Source: Longispora sp047121295
GTDB taxonomy: Bacteria; Actinomycetota; Actinomycetes; Mycobacteriales; Micromonosporaceae
Direction of reading: 5' to 3'
Assembly: GCF_047121295.1 (NCBI RefSeq)
Contig: NZ_CP139447.1
Span: 3,472,001 to 3,536,000 of the forward strand
DNA length: 64,000 nucleotides
Position numbers and translations under genes: made by a program. Within the stretch, counting starts at the first letter, position 1. The number at the start of each line of letters is the position of its first letter. Shown in pieces: positions 34,224-42,035 of the stretch. The notes beneath the pieces were generated by a model. It did no database searches and had not been told where the DNA came from. It saw only the letters and a list, made by a program, of their open reading frames with translations.

Positions 34224-34245
34224 CGTGGCGGGCGTGACGGCCGGG

Positions 34246-36252
34246 TCATGCCGGGAACACCGCCCGGTAGTCGGGGTCCGACCACAGGGTGTCGTGCGGG
34301 CCGACGCCCCGGACCCGTCCCGCGTCGAGCCACACGACCACGTCGGCCCGGGCCGCCGTGGACACCCGGTGGGTGACGATCAGCCGGGTACGCCGCCCGT
34401 GGTCCTCGGTCAGCGTCCGGCTGATCCGCATCTCGGTGACCATGTCCAGGCTGGACGTCGCGTCGTCGAGGACGAGCAGCCGGTCGGCGTGCCAGGCCCG
34501 GGCCAGGCCGAGCCGCTGGGCCTCGCCGCCGGACATCGGGGCGTCGGCGAGCGCGGTGCCGTAGCCCCGGGGGAGGCGGGAGACGAAGTCGTGGGCCCGG
34601 GTGGCGCGGGTGGCCGCGAGGACCCCGGGCAGGGGGCGACCCACGCCGACGGCGTCGGCGACGGTGTCTCCGACGAGAACGGGCCGCTCGACGGCGCAGG
34701 CGACAGCCGCCCGCAGGGCGGAGTGCCGCAGCTCGGGGAGGGGCACGCCGTCGAGGAGGACGGTGCCAGAGTCGGGGTCACGGAGCCGGGCGGCGAGCGC
34801 GGCCAGCACGGACTTGCCGGCGCCCGACCGGCCGACGACCGCGACGGCGGTGCCGCCGGGCAGGTCGAGCGTGACCTGGTCGAGGACTGTCCGGCGCCCC
34901 GGAAAGCCGACCGGCGCCCCCCTCGCGGGAGAGGGGTCTGCGGTGGCCCCCGACCGGGGTCCGGGGCTCCGGGACGACCCGTTGCTCTGAGCCGGCTCCG
35001 GGCCCGGCCCCACGCCCGGCTCGGCGATCGCGCCCGGCCCCGCGCCCGGCCCCGCGCCCGGCTCCGCGCCCGGCTCCGCGCCCGCGTTCGTGCTCGGGGG
35101 CGGCTCCGCGCCCCGGCCGGGGCGCGACGGGGCGTGGACCGTGACGTTCCGGAACTCGAGGCGGCCCGGGCCGGGCGGCAGGTCGCGGGTGCCGTAGGTG
35201 ACCGGTTCGAGGGTGTGGAGTTCGGCGAGCCGGGCGGCGCCGGCCCGGGCGCGGGCGAGCCGGCCGAGAAGTCCGGTGAGGCCGCCGAGGCCGGCGCCGG
35301 CGACGGCGTACTGGCTGGCGGCGAACAGGTCGCCCGCCGTGATCCTGCCGGCGACGAGGGCCAGGCCCCCGGTGGCGAGCACGGCGACGAGGACCAGCGG
35401 GCCGACGAGCGCGCCCTGGGCGCCGGTGCGGGCGAGGACGTGCCAGGCGAGTACCCCGTGGCGGCGCATCTCGGCCAACGGTCGCAGCACCCGGCTCTCC
35501 TCCCGGGCCAGCGTCCCGGCCGCGGCGATCGTGCGGGCCCCGGTGAGGGCCTCGGCGAGCCGGCCGGCGAGGTCGCCCTGGGCCTCCTGGTAGTTCCGGG
35601 CCGCCTCGGTGGTCCGCCGGGTGAACGCGCGCAGCACCAGCGCGACCAGGCCCAGGCCGGCGAGGAACGCGCCCGCGAGCCAAGGGTCGAGCACGGCGAG
35701 CAGGACGAGGCTGCCGGCCGGGGGCACGACGGCGGCGGCGAGCAGCACGAGCGCCGGGCGGGCGTGCGCGGCCGAGGCGGTGCCGGCCGATGTCCGGTTG
35801 ACGAGGTCGCCGGGCGCGAACGGCCGGGTCCGGTCGGGGCCGACGGCGAGGAGGTGCCGCAGGAGTCGGCCGCGCAGGTGGGCGGTGGTGGCGGCGACGG
35901 AGGCCGCGCCGGCGTAGCTGCCGGCGAGGTCGCAGGCGACGGCGACGGCGACGGCCACGACGGCCCAGCCGACCCACGACAGCCCGCCCGGCCCGGCGGC
36001 GGCCCCGGCCACACCGGTCCCACGCGCGCCGGCCTCGGCAAGACCGGTCCCGGCGGCCCGGGACCCGGACGCGACACCGACACCCGTGACCAGCGCGTCC
36101 ACGGCCCGGCCGAGCACCCACGGCAACGCCAGCCGCGCGACCGCCCCGCCGAGCGCCGTCACTCCGATCACCGGCAGCCACCCGAAGCCGGGCCCGGTGA
36201 CCGGCGGCCGGTCCCGGTCGCCGCGACGGGCGCTCTCCCCGAGCCCTGTCAT
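34246..36252 (-). CDS. ramA: ABC half-transporter of the lanthipeptide cluster (RamA-like)
   Basis: A 668-aa exporter half-molecule: membrane domain (about 25-340) and nucleotide-binding domain with Walker A GRSGAGKS (474-481), signature MSGGEAQRLGLARAW and Walker B LLVLDDATSSLD. Between the first beta strand (LEFRNVTVHAP) and the Walker A region there is an insert of about 75 residues (375-450) rich in Gly, Ala, Glu and Pro, partly made of a 12-bp repeat. GGAGGAG lies 5 nt before the ATG. It follows the precursor gene after a 14-bp stem-loop. Confidence 0.85.
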   Translation of the reverse strand: MTGLGESARRGDRDRPPVTGPGFGWLPVIGVTALGGAVARLALPWVLGRAVDALVTGVGVASGSRAAGTGLAEAGARGTGVAGAAAGPGGLSWVGWAVVAVAVAVACDLAGSYAGAASVAATTAHLRGRLLRHLLAVGPDRTRPFAPGDLVNRTSAGTASAAHARPALVLLAAAVVPPAGSLVLLAVLDPWLAGAFLAGLGLVALVLRAFTRRTTEAARNYQEAQGDLAGRLAEALTGARTIAAAGTLAREESRVLRPLAEMRRHGVLAWHVLARTGAQGALVGPLVLVAVLATGGLALVAGRITAGDLFAASQYAVAGAGLGGLTGLLGRLARARAGAARLAELHTLEPVTYGTRDLPPGPGRLEFRNVTVHAPSRPGRGAEPPPSTNAGAEPGAEPGAGPGAGPGAIAEPGVGPGPEPAQSNGSSRSPGPRSGATADPSPARGAPVGFPGRRTVLDQVTLDLPGGTAVAVVGRSGAGKSVLAALAARLRDPDSGTVLLDGVPLPELRHSALRAAVACAVERPVLVGDTVADAVGVGRPLPGVLAATRATRAHDFVSRLPRGYGTALADAPMSGGEAQRLGLARAWHADRLLVLDDATSSLDMVTEMRISRTLTEDHGRRTRLIVTHRVSTAARADVVVWLDAGRVRGVGPHDTLWSDPDYRAVFPA
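35029..35084. repeat. 12-bp tandem repeat in the ramA-like gene
   Basis: Four full units of CGCGCCCGGCYC plus a partial fifth. They encode a (G-A-[GE]-P)n stretch within the ATPase domain. Such GC-rich repeats can vary in copy number between strains. Confidence 0.85.
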
Positions 36253-36273
36253 CTACACTCCTCCATGCGGCCG

Positions 36274-36308
36274 GTGGCCCCGGACGAGCGACAATCGTCC
36301 GGGGCCAC
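36274..36308 (-). terminator. 14-bp perfect stem-loop between the lanthipeptide precursor and ramA
   Basis: GTGGCCCCGGACGA pairs perfectly with TCGTCCGGGGCCAC around a 7-base loop. No U-tract follows. It probably acts as a partial terminator or RNA stabiliser, giving more precursor mRNA than transporter mRNA, as is usual for such operons. Confidence 0.7.
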
Positions 36309-36321
36309 AGGTCAGGTGGTA

Positions 36322-36441
36322 CTAGTCGCAGAGCAGCACGCTCAGGCCGCTCTCGCCGCACAGGGCGACGCTCAGGTTGCTGCCGTGGCCGCCGTGCTCG
36401 GGGGTGGCGGTGGTCATGCCCTGCAGGTCGAGAAGTGCCAT
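36322..36441 (-). CDS. ramS: Class III lanthipeptide precursor peptide, SapB (RamS) type
   Basis: A 39-aa precursor. The leader begins MALLDLQGM, matching the class III leader box (hydrophobic-LDLQ) recognised by LanKC enzymes. The core, about residues 19-39, carries two S-x2-S-x3-C motifs: Ser21, Ser24, Cys28 and Ser31, Ser34, Cys38, separated by Gly-Glu and ending in Asp. The arrangement is the same as in SapB of Streptomyces, with different side chains between ring residues. AAGGAG lies 8 nt before the ATG. The gene starts 22 bp after the LanKC stop and is in the same operon. The expected product is a morphogenetic surfactant peptide with lanthionine or labionin rings. Confidence 0.93.
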   Translation of the reverse strand: MALLDLQGMTTATPEHGGHGSNLSVALCGESGLSVLLCD

Positions 36442-36463
36442 CGGATTCTCCTTCGAGGGATTT

Positions 36464-39085
36464 TCAGTGACCCGCACCGGACGGCGCGGGGGTCTGGGCG
36501 GCCGACGCGGTGCGCCGGCCGGGGGCGAGCAGTGGCAGGTGCGCGGGCGTGTCGTGCAGGACGGCGCCGAGGGCCAGGAGTACGCCGGCCGTGCCGGTCG
36601 CCAGGTCCATCGACAGCCGCAGCAGCGCCGTGCCCGGGAACGCCGTCCCGCCGCCGTACGGCAGCGTGTGCCAGTCGAGGCCGCGCACCTGGCGAGCGAC
36701 GTCCGGGTCGGTCCGGGGGTCCGGTGACCGGCCGGCGAGGTAGAGCAGGATGCCGGCCCGGCCGGTGAACAGGCCCGGCAGCACGTACATCGGGGACCGG
36801 GCCGCGAGCGCCACCCCCCGGCTCGCGGCGGCGAACCCGTCGTCGGCGCGCCGGGCCAGGTACTCGTCGAGGACCAGCCCGATGCCCACGCTGCCCACGT
36901 CGAGGTACGGGTTCGTCCGCCAGCCCTCGTCGACCTCCAGCACCCCGGAGGGCCGCACCGCGCACCGCGCCAGGTCCCGGCGCAGCGCCGTGGCCGCGTG
37001 GTCGAGGAAGGCGGGGTCCCCGGTGTCGTCGTGCGCGCGCAGCAACAGGAGCGCCCGACCGGCGCCGCCGCGCATCAGTCCGGCGGGAGCGCCGACCCCG
37101 GACCGCCCCGCGCCCGAGCCGGCCGCACCGGGCCGCACCGAGCCCGGCCCGGCCGCGTCCGGCCGTTCCGCCACCAGCTCCGCCGCCCGCAGCCCCGCCG
37201 CCCGCAGCGTCGGCTCCCCGGCCCGGTCGGCCAGGTGCAGCAGGTTCAGCCCGATGCCGGCCAGGCCGCCGAACAGGTCGGTGGGCAGCCGTTCCCAGTT
37301 CTCGCCGAGGACCACGTCGGCGGCGTCCAGCGCCGCCTGGCGGTACCCGAGGTGGTCGAGGGCGAACGCGGCGCCGTGCAGGCCGTCGTACAGGCCCAGC
37401 CGGGTGCCCGGCGCGGGGGAGCCGACCCTGCGGAGCAGCCAGTCCTCGAACTCCGGGAACCGGCCGGCCCCGGTCACCTCCAACGCGTGCAGCACCCCGG
37501 CCGCGCCGTACGCCAGCCCCAGGCCGCCCACCGTGAACTGCTGGGGGTCGCCCGGGAACAGCCGGTCGTCGCGCCCGGGCGTGGCGCTGGCCACGATGGC
37601 GCGGACCAGGTCGGCGCGCAGGGCGGGCCAGCCCACCGGGTCGGGCTCGATTCTGGTCAGGGGCACCGCCGGCAGTGAGGGCGGTGCGATCACCTCGACG
37701 GCGCGGGCGAGGAACGTCGGCGGTACCGGGAAATGGTCCTGGATGATCTCGGCGTGCGCCCGCGCCTTCGGCCGGTGCAGCCACAGCAGGTTCGTCATCG
37801 GCAGGAACAGGGCGAGGCGCAGGCAGGCCAGCGAGTACAGGTCCCGGTCGGCGCCGGTGACCCCGCGCGGGGCCGCGAAGCCCTGGTTGCCCAGGCCGGC
37901 ACGGGTGTTGTCCTCCACGAAGGACGCCACCTCGAAGTCCAGCAGGGTCACCGTGCCGTCCTCGCGGACCAGGACGTTGACCAGGTGCAGGTCGCCGTAG
38001 ACCACGCCGCGCGCGTGCACCGCCGCCAGGGTCCGTTCGACCTGCGCGTGCACGTCGAGGGCCCAGTCGGTGTAGCGGGCCCGGTCGCCGGCGTCCGTCG
38101 TCGGGTCGGTCAGCGGGTAGCGGCGCACGATCTCGGAGCTGAGCACGGTGCCCGCCACGTGCTCCATCACCAGGAACCGGTGCTCGCCCAGCGTGAACAG
38201 CTCGTGCGCGCGCGGCACGCCGGGGATGCCGTCGAGCCGGCGGAGCATCGCGTACTCGTGCTCCACCCGGCGGACCGCGTCGTGCCCCCAGGCGTCCAGC
38301 CCCGCGTGCGGCCGGCCCTCCTTGAGCACGACCCGCGCGCCGGTCCGGGTGTCCACCCCGGTGTACACGCCGCCGCCGTTGGAGAAGTGCAACACCCCGT
38401 CGATGGTGTACGGCAGGCCCGCCACCGTCACCGCGTTGCGCGCCGCCAGGTGCGGGGCGAGGAACGCCGGCAGCGTGACCCAGTCGGGCACGTGGAACAC
38501 GGGATCGCGCCGGTCGGCGACGAGCGTGCCGTCGGGGGCGGCGATCGCGGGCACCAGCTCGCCGCCCTCGCCGGCCAGGTACCGCCGCGCGAACGCCCCG
38601 TACCGCACGTGCAGCGGCCCGTTCCCCCAGCGCAGGTCGGTGAGGATCGCCGGGTTCGGCTCGCCGTCGAGGGCGGCCCCGAGCCCGGTGAGCACCGTCT
38701 CGCACTCGGCCTCGTCGGCGGGGTAGATCGTGACGAGCTTCCCGCTGTGCCCCCGGGGCGCGTACTTCGACACCCGGGCGGTCAGCGCCGCGCGGGACCG
38801 GAGGAACTTGAACCCGATGCCGCGCGGCACGCAGTACTCCCACACCGCGTCGAGCACCCGGTCCGCGTTGTCCCGGGTGGCCGACGCGTGGATCTTCCAG
38901 CCCTGGGCCGGCAGCGCCGCGTCCCGGCGGCGGAACACCAGCCAGTCGTCCTGTTCGGACCGGTTCCAGCCCTCAGGCAGCGGCCGGCGCGCGGTGTCGA
39001 AGGGCCGCCCGGCGGTCGCCAGGGAGTGCATGGCGTCGTAGAACGTCCGGTCCGCCATGCAGTAGCCCTCGTACCGTTCGGCCAT
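36464..39085 (-). CDS. ramC: Class III lanthipeptide synthetase LanKC (RamC-like)
   Basis: An 873-aa three-domain enzyme that phosphorylates and eliminates Ser/Thr of the precursor and then cyclises it. The start MAERYEGYCMADRTFYD matches LanKC N-termini. Residues about 1-205 are the lyase domain, about 220-480 a Ser/Thr kinase domain (Lys255 in VLKEG, Asp365 in YGDLHLVN, Asp383 in LLDFE), and about 510-860 a LanC-like cyclase. The cyclase has GLYDGLHGAA, GLAGIGL and LFTGRAGILLYL but lacks the Cys-His zinc ligands, as is normal for class III. The start at 39085 is kept over an ATG at 39058 because of family similarity. It is the first gene of the operon. Confidence 0.93.
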   Translation of the reverse strand: MAERYEGYCMADRTFYDAMHSLATAGRPFDTARRPLPEGWNRSEQDDWLVFRRRDAALPAQGWKIHASATRDNADRVLDAVWEYCVPRGIGFKFLRSRAALTARVSKYAPRGHSGKLVTIYPADEAECETVLTGLGAALDGEPNPAILTDLRWGNGPLHVRYGAFARRYLAGEGGELVPAIAAPDGTLVADRRDPVFHVPDWVTLPAFLAPHLAARNAVTVAGLPYTIDGVLHFSNGGGVYTGVDTRTGARVVLKEGRPHAGLDAWGHDAVRRVEHEYAMLRRLDGIPGVPRAHELFTLGEHRFLVMEHVAGTVLSSEIVRRYPLTDPTTDAGDRARYTDWALDVHAQVERTLAAVHARGVVYGDLHLVNVLVREDGTVTLLDFEVASFVEDNTRAGLGNQGFAAPRGVTGADRDLYSLACLRLALFLPMTNLLWLHRPKARAHAEIIQDHFPVPPTFLARAVEVIAPPSLPAVPLTRIEPDPVGWPALRADLVRAIVASATPGRDDRLFPGDPQQFTVGGLGLAYGAAGVLHALEVTGAGRFPEFEDWLLRRVGSPAPGTRLGLYDGLHGAAFALDHLGYRQAALDAADVVLGENWERLPTDLFGGLAGIGLNLLHLADRAGEPTLRAAGLRAAELVAERPDAAGPGSVRPGAAGSGAGRSGVGAPAGLMRGGAGRALLLLRAHDDTGDPAFLDHAATALRRDLARCAVRPSGVLEVDEGWRTNPYLDVGSVGIGLVLDEYLARRADDGFAAASRGVALAARSPMYVLPGLFTGRAGILLYLAGRSPDPRTDPDVARQVRGLDWHTLPYGGGTAFPGTALLRLSMDLATGTAGVLLALGAVLHDTPAHLPLLAPGRRTASAAQTPAPSGAGH

Positions 39086-39272
39086 GCCGTGCCCCGATTC
39101 GCTCGACGCTGCTGTCGAGACCCATCATTCGCCGGGACCGGCACGGCAAAACAGTGCACTCCGTCATAGGCCGGATATGAAATGCTCACCGATGATTCGT
39201 GGGAACTTCACGGGGCGAAGCACGTTTAGGGACGGTGCGATCACGGTACGCGCGCGACCGTCCGCAGTGGAC

Positions 39273-39962
39273 TCAGCGTAGTCCGGGCCGGACCGTCAGG
39301 TCGGTGACCTCCGCGTCCCGGGGCAGGTCGAGGGCCGCCATCACCGCCGACGCGACGCTCTCCGGCTGGATCCACTCGGTCGCCTCGTAGTCGGCGCCCT
39401 CCTGCCGGTGCACCTTCTCCTGCATCGCGGTGGCGGTCCGGCCCGGGTACACGCTGGTGACCCGCACCCCGTTGCCGTGCTCCTCGGCGCGCAGCGCGTC
39501 GGCGAGGGCCCGCAGCCCGAACTTGCTCGCCGCGTACGCGCTCCAGCCGGCGTGCGCGGTGAGCCCGGCACCGGAGTTGACGAACAGCACGTGCCCGTAC
39601 GCCGCGCGCACCGCCGGCAGCGCCAGCCGGGTCAGCTCGGCCGGCCCGGCCAGGTTCACGGCGAGCTGGTTCTGCCAGACGTCCGGCCCCAGCTCGGCCA
39701 CCGGGCCCAGGTCCACGGTCCCGGCGCAGTGCACGACCGCGTCGAGCCGGGCGGGCAGCCGGTGGGCGAGCTCCCCGGCCAGGTCCGCCGGCCGGCCGAC
39801 GTCGGCGACCAGCACCTCGCTGCCGGGGAACTCCTTCGCGAGCGCTTCGAGCGCGCCCCCGTCCCGGCCGAGGAGGAAGAGCGTGTCCCCCCGGTCGTGC
39901 AGTCGTCGGGCGATGACCTTGCCGATTCCGCCGGTGGCCCCGGTGAGCAGAGAGTTACCCAT
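39273..39962 (-). CDS. Short-chain dehydrogenase/reductase (SDR)
   Basis: A 229-aa NAD(P)-dependent oxidoreductase: cofactor loop TGATGGIGK (residues 7-15), NAG-like VVHCAGTVD, catalytic Ser (VNSGAGLTA) and Y-x-x-x-K as YAASK. The substrate is unknown. It lies 187 bp downstream of the LanKC start on the same strand as the cluster but upstream of its promoter, so membership in the lanthipeptide cluster is doubtful. The ATG at 39962 begins the usual SDR strand; a start at 39971 would add three residues. Confidence 0.87.
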   Translation of the reverse strand: MGNSLLTGATGGIGKVIARRLHDRGDTLFLLGRDGGALEALAKEFPGSEVLVADVGRPADLAGELAHRLPARLDAVVHCAGTVDLGPVAELGPDVWQNQLAVNLAGPAELTRLALPAVRAAYGHVLFVNSGAGLTAHAGWSAYAASKFGLRALADALRAEEHGNGVRVTSVYPGRTATAMQEKVHRQEGADYEATEWIQPESVASAVMAALDLPRDAEVTDLTVRPGLR

Positions 39963-40045
39963 GCCAAACATCCTGCCAGCCGGTCCCGGGCGGATCCCGG
40001 GCAACTCCGTGGCAGTTGTCGGGCGTACCGGCTAGTGTCCCGGCC

Positions 40046-40909
40046 ATGATCGACACCTACGTCCTGCCCGGCGACGGGATCTTCCCCGAGGGCATCACCG
40101 AGGGCCCCGACGGCCGCACCTTCTACGTGTCCAGCTCCCGGAAGGGCACGATCTTCCGGGGCACCACCGACCGGGCCGACCTGGAGGTCTGGCAGCCGGC
40201 CGGCGCCGACGGCCGGACCGGCGCGCTCGGCATGACGGTCGACGGGCACGGCCGGCTGCTCGTCTGCGGGTTCCGCACCGGCCACCTGTTCGCCTACGAC
40301 CTGGCCACCGGCGACCTCGTCGCGCGGCGGACCGTGCCGGGGGACAAGGTCCTGCTCAACGACATCGTCGTGGCCGGCGGACACGCCTACGTCACCGACT
40401 CCGAGCGCCCGGTGCTGTGGCGGTGGCCGGTCGGCGCGGAGATCGGCGAGCCGGAGGAGTGGCTGACGGTGCCGGACCCGGGCGCGCTGCCGTACCTCAA
40501 CGGGATCGTCGCCGCGCACGACGGCGCGACGCTGCTGGTCGCGGCCCAGGGCACCGAGGTGCTGTGGCGGATCGACGTGGCCACCGGGACCGCCGAGCCG
40601 GTGGAGCTGGGCGGCCCGCTGGCCGCCGACGGCATGGTCGTGGCGGACGGCGCGCTGTTCACCTGCGACAACGTCGAGCTGCCCGACGGCACGGTCGAGT
40701 ACGCGGTCAGCCGGGTCGAACTGGCCGCCGACGCGCGCACCGGGACGGTGACGCGGCGCTGGGTGCGGCCGGCGGCGGACACCCCGACGACGGTCGCGTA
40801 CCTGGGGGGCCGGATCCTGCACGTCAACTCGCAGTTCGGCGCCGAGCGGGCCGGCACCGCCACCGCCCCGTTCACCGTTACCGCCCTGGATGTGACCGAC
40901 GGTCACTAG
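40046..40909 (+). CDS. SMP-30/gluconolactonase-like beta-propeller protein
   Basis: A 287-aa six-bladed beta-propeller of the SMP-30/strictosidine-synthase-like group. Typical signatures are PEGITEGPDGRTFYVSS near residue 12, NDIVVAGGHAYVTDS near 105 and a metal-site LPYLNGI near 150. Such enzymes hydrolyse lactones or organophosphates, but the substrate here is unknown. There is no signal peptide. TAGTGT sits 7 nt before ATG 40046, so the mRNA is probably leaderless. The M24 peptidase gene begins 10 bp after the stop. Confidence 0.8.
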   Translation: MIDTYVLPGDGIFPEGITEGPDGRTFYVSSSRKGTIFRGTTDRADLEVWQPAGADGRTGALGMTVDGHGRLLVCGFRTGHLFAYDLATGDLVARRTVPGDKVLLNDIVVAGGHAYVTDSERPVLWRWPVGAEIGEPEEWLTVPDPGALPYLNGIVAAHDGATLLVAAQGTEVLWRIDVATGTAEPVELGGPLAADGMVVADGALFTCDNVELPDGTVEYAVSRVELAADARTGTVTRRWVRPAADTPTTVAYLGGRILHVNSQFGAERAGTATAPFTVTALDVTDGH

Positions 40910-40919
40910 GCTGGGGGCC

Positions 40920-42035
40920 GTGACCCACGACTCCGAGCTGTACCCCGCCGACCGGCTGGACCGGGCCCGTGCCGCCGCCGTCGCCGCCGGGTACGACGCG
41001 CTCCTGGTCTCACCCGGCCCGGACCTGCGCTACCTGACCGGGTACGACGCCCAGCCCCTCGAACGGCTCACCTGCCTGGTCGTGCCGGCCGACGGCGGGG
41101 CGTTCCTCGTCGCGCCGCAGCTGGAGGTGCCGGCCGCCGAGGCGTCCCCGGTCGGCGGGCTCGGCGTCGAGATCGCGGGCTGGGCGGAGACCGAGGACCC
41201 GTTCGCGCTGGTCGCGTCGCGGCTGACCGCCGGCGCGCGCCGGGTGGCCGTCGACAACCACATGTGGGCGGAGAAGGTGCTGGGCTTCCGGGCGGCGCTG
41301 CCCGGGGTCGAGCAGGGCCTGGCCGGCGACGTGCTGCGCGAGCTGCGGATGCGCAAGTCCCCGGCCGAGGTGGCGGCGCTGCGCCGGGCCGGGGCGGCCA
41401 TCGACCGGGTGCACGCCCGGATGGCCGACTGGCTGCGCGCCGGCCGCACCGAGCGGGCGGTGGCCCGCGACATCGCCGAGGCCATCCTCGCCGAGGGGCA
41501 CGCCCGGGTCGACTTCGTCATCGTCGCGTCCGGCCCGAACGGCGCCAGCCCGCACCACGAGGTCTCCGACCGGATCATCCAGGCCGGCGACCCGGTGGTG
41601 GTGGACATCGGCGGCACGATGCCCGACGGCTACTGCTCGGACTCCACCCGCACCTACGCCGTCGGCCGCGCCCCGGACGACTTCCTCGACTACTACCACG
41701 TGCTGCTGCGCGCCCAGACCGCGCAGACGGCGGCCGTGAAGCCGGGCGTGACCGCCGAGGTGCTCGACGCGATCGGCCGCGACATCATCGAGACCGCCGG
41801 CTACGGCAAGCACTTCATCCACCGCACCGGCCACGGCATCGGGCTGGAGACCCACGAGGAGCCGTACATCGTGGCCGGCTCGACGCTGCCGTTGGAGCCG
41901 GGGATGGCGTTCTCCGTGGAGCCCGGCATCTACCTGCCGGGCCGGCACGGCGCGCGGATCGAGGACATCGTGGTGTGCACGGAGACCGGCGGCGAGCGCC
42001 TGAACCTCACCGGGCGGGATCTGGCGCTGCTGTAG
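40920..42035 (+). CDS. pepQ: M24-family Xaa-Pro aminopeptidase-like peptidase
   Basis: A 371-aa pita-bread-fold metallopeptidase. The creatinase-like N-terminal domain covers about 1-130. The five metal ligands are visible: Asp in VVVDIGG, Asp in CSDSTRTYAVG, His in HRTGHGIG, Glu in FSVEPGIYLPG and Glu in ARIEDIV. It should cleave N-terminal residues before proline or act as a prolidase. GTG 40920 follows TAGGCT by 7 nt; that hexamer overlaps the previous gene's stop, so the gene has its own promoter despite the 10-bp gap. Its 3' end overlaps the convergent oxidoreductase gene by 29 bp. Confidence 0.9.
   Translation: MTHDSELYPADRLDRARAAAVAAGYDALLVSPGPDLRYLTGYDAQPLERLTCLVVPADGGAFLVAPQLEVPAAEASPVGGLGVEIAGWAETEDPFALVASRLTAGARRVAVDNHMWAEKVLGFRAALPGVEQGLAGDVLRELRMRKSPAEVAALRRAGAAIDRVHARMADWLRAGRTERAVARDIAEAILAEGHARVDFVIVASGPNGASPHHEVSDRIIQAGDPVVVDIGGTMPDGYCSDSTRTYAVGRAPDDFLDYYHVLLRAQTAQTAAVKPGVTAEVLDAIGRDIIETAGYGKHFIHRTGHGIGLETHEEPYIVAGSTLPLEPGMAFSVEPGIYLPGRHGARIEDIVVCTETGGERLNLTGRDLALL

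Noticed and set aside
39086..39272. Possible second lanthipeptide precursor upstream of LanKC
   Set aside because: No short frame there has an LDLQ-type leader or S-x2-S-x3-C motif; it looks like the operon promoter region.
39273..40004. SDR as a tailoring enzyme of the lanthipeptide
   Set aside because: It lies outside the operon, upstream of the LanKC promoter, and no dehydrogenase is known in SapB-type pathways to my knowledge.
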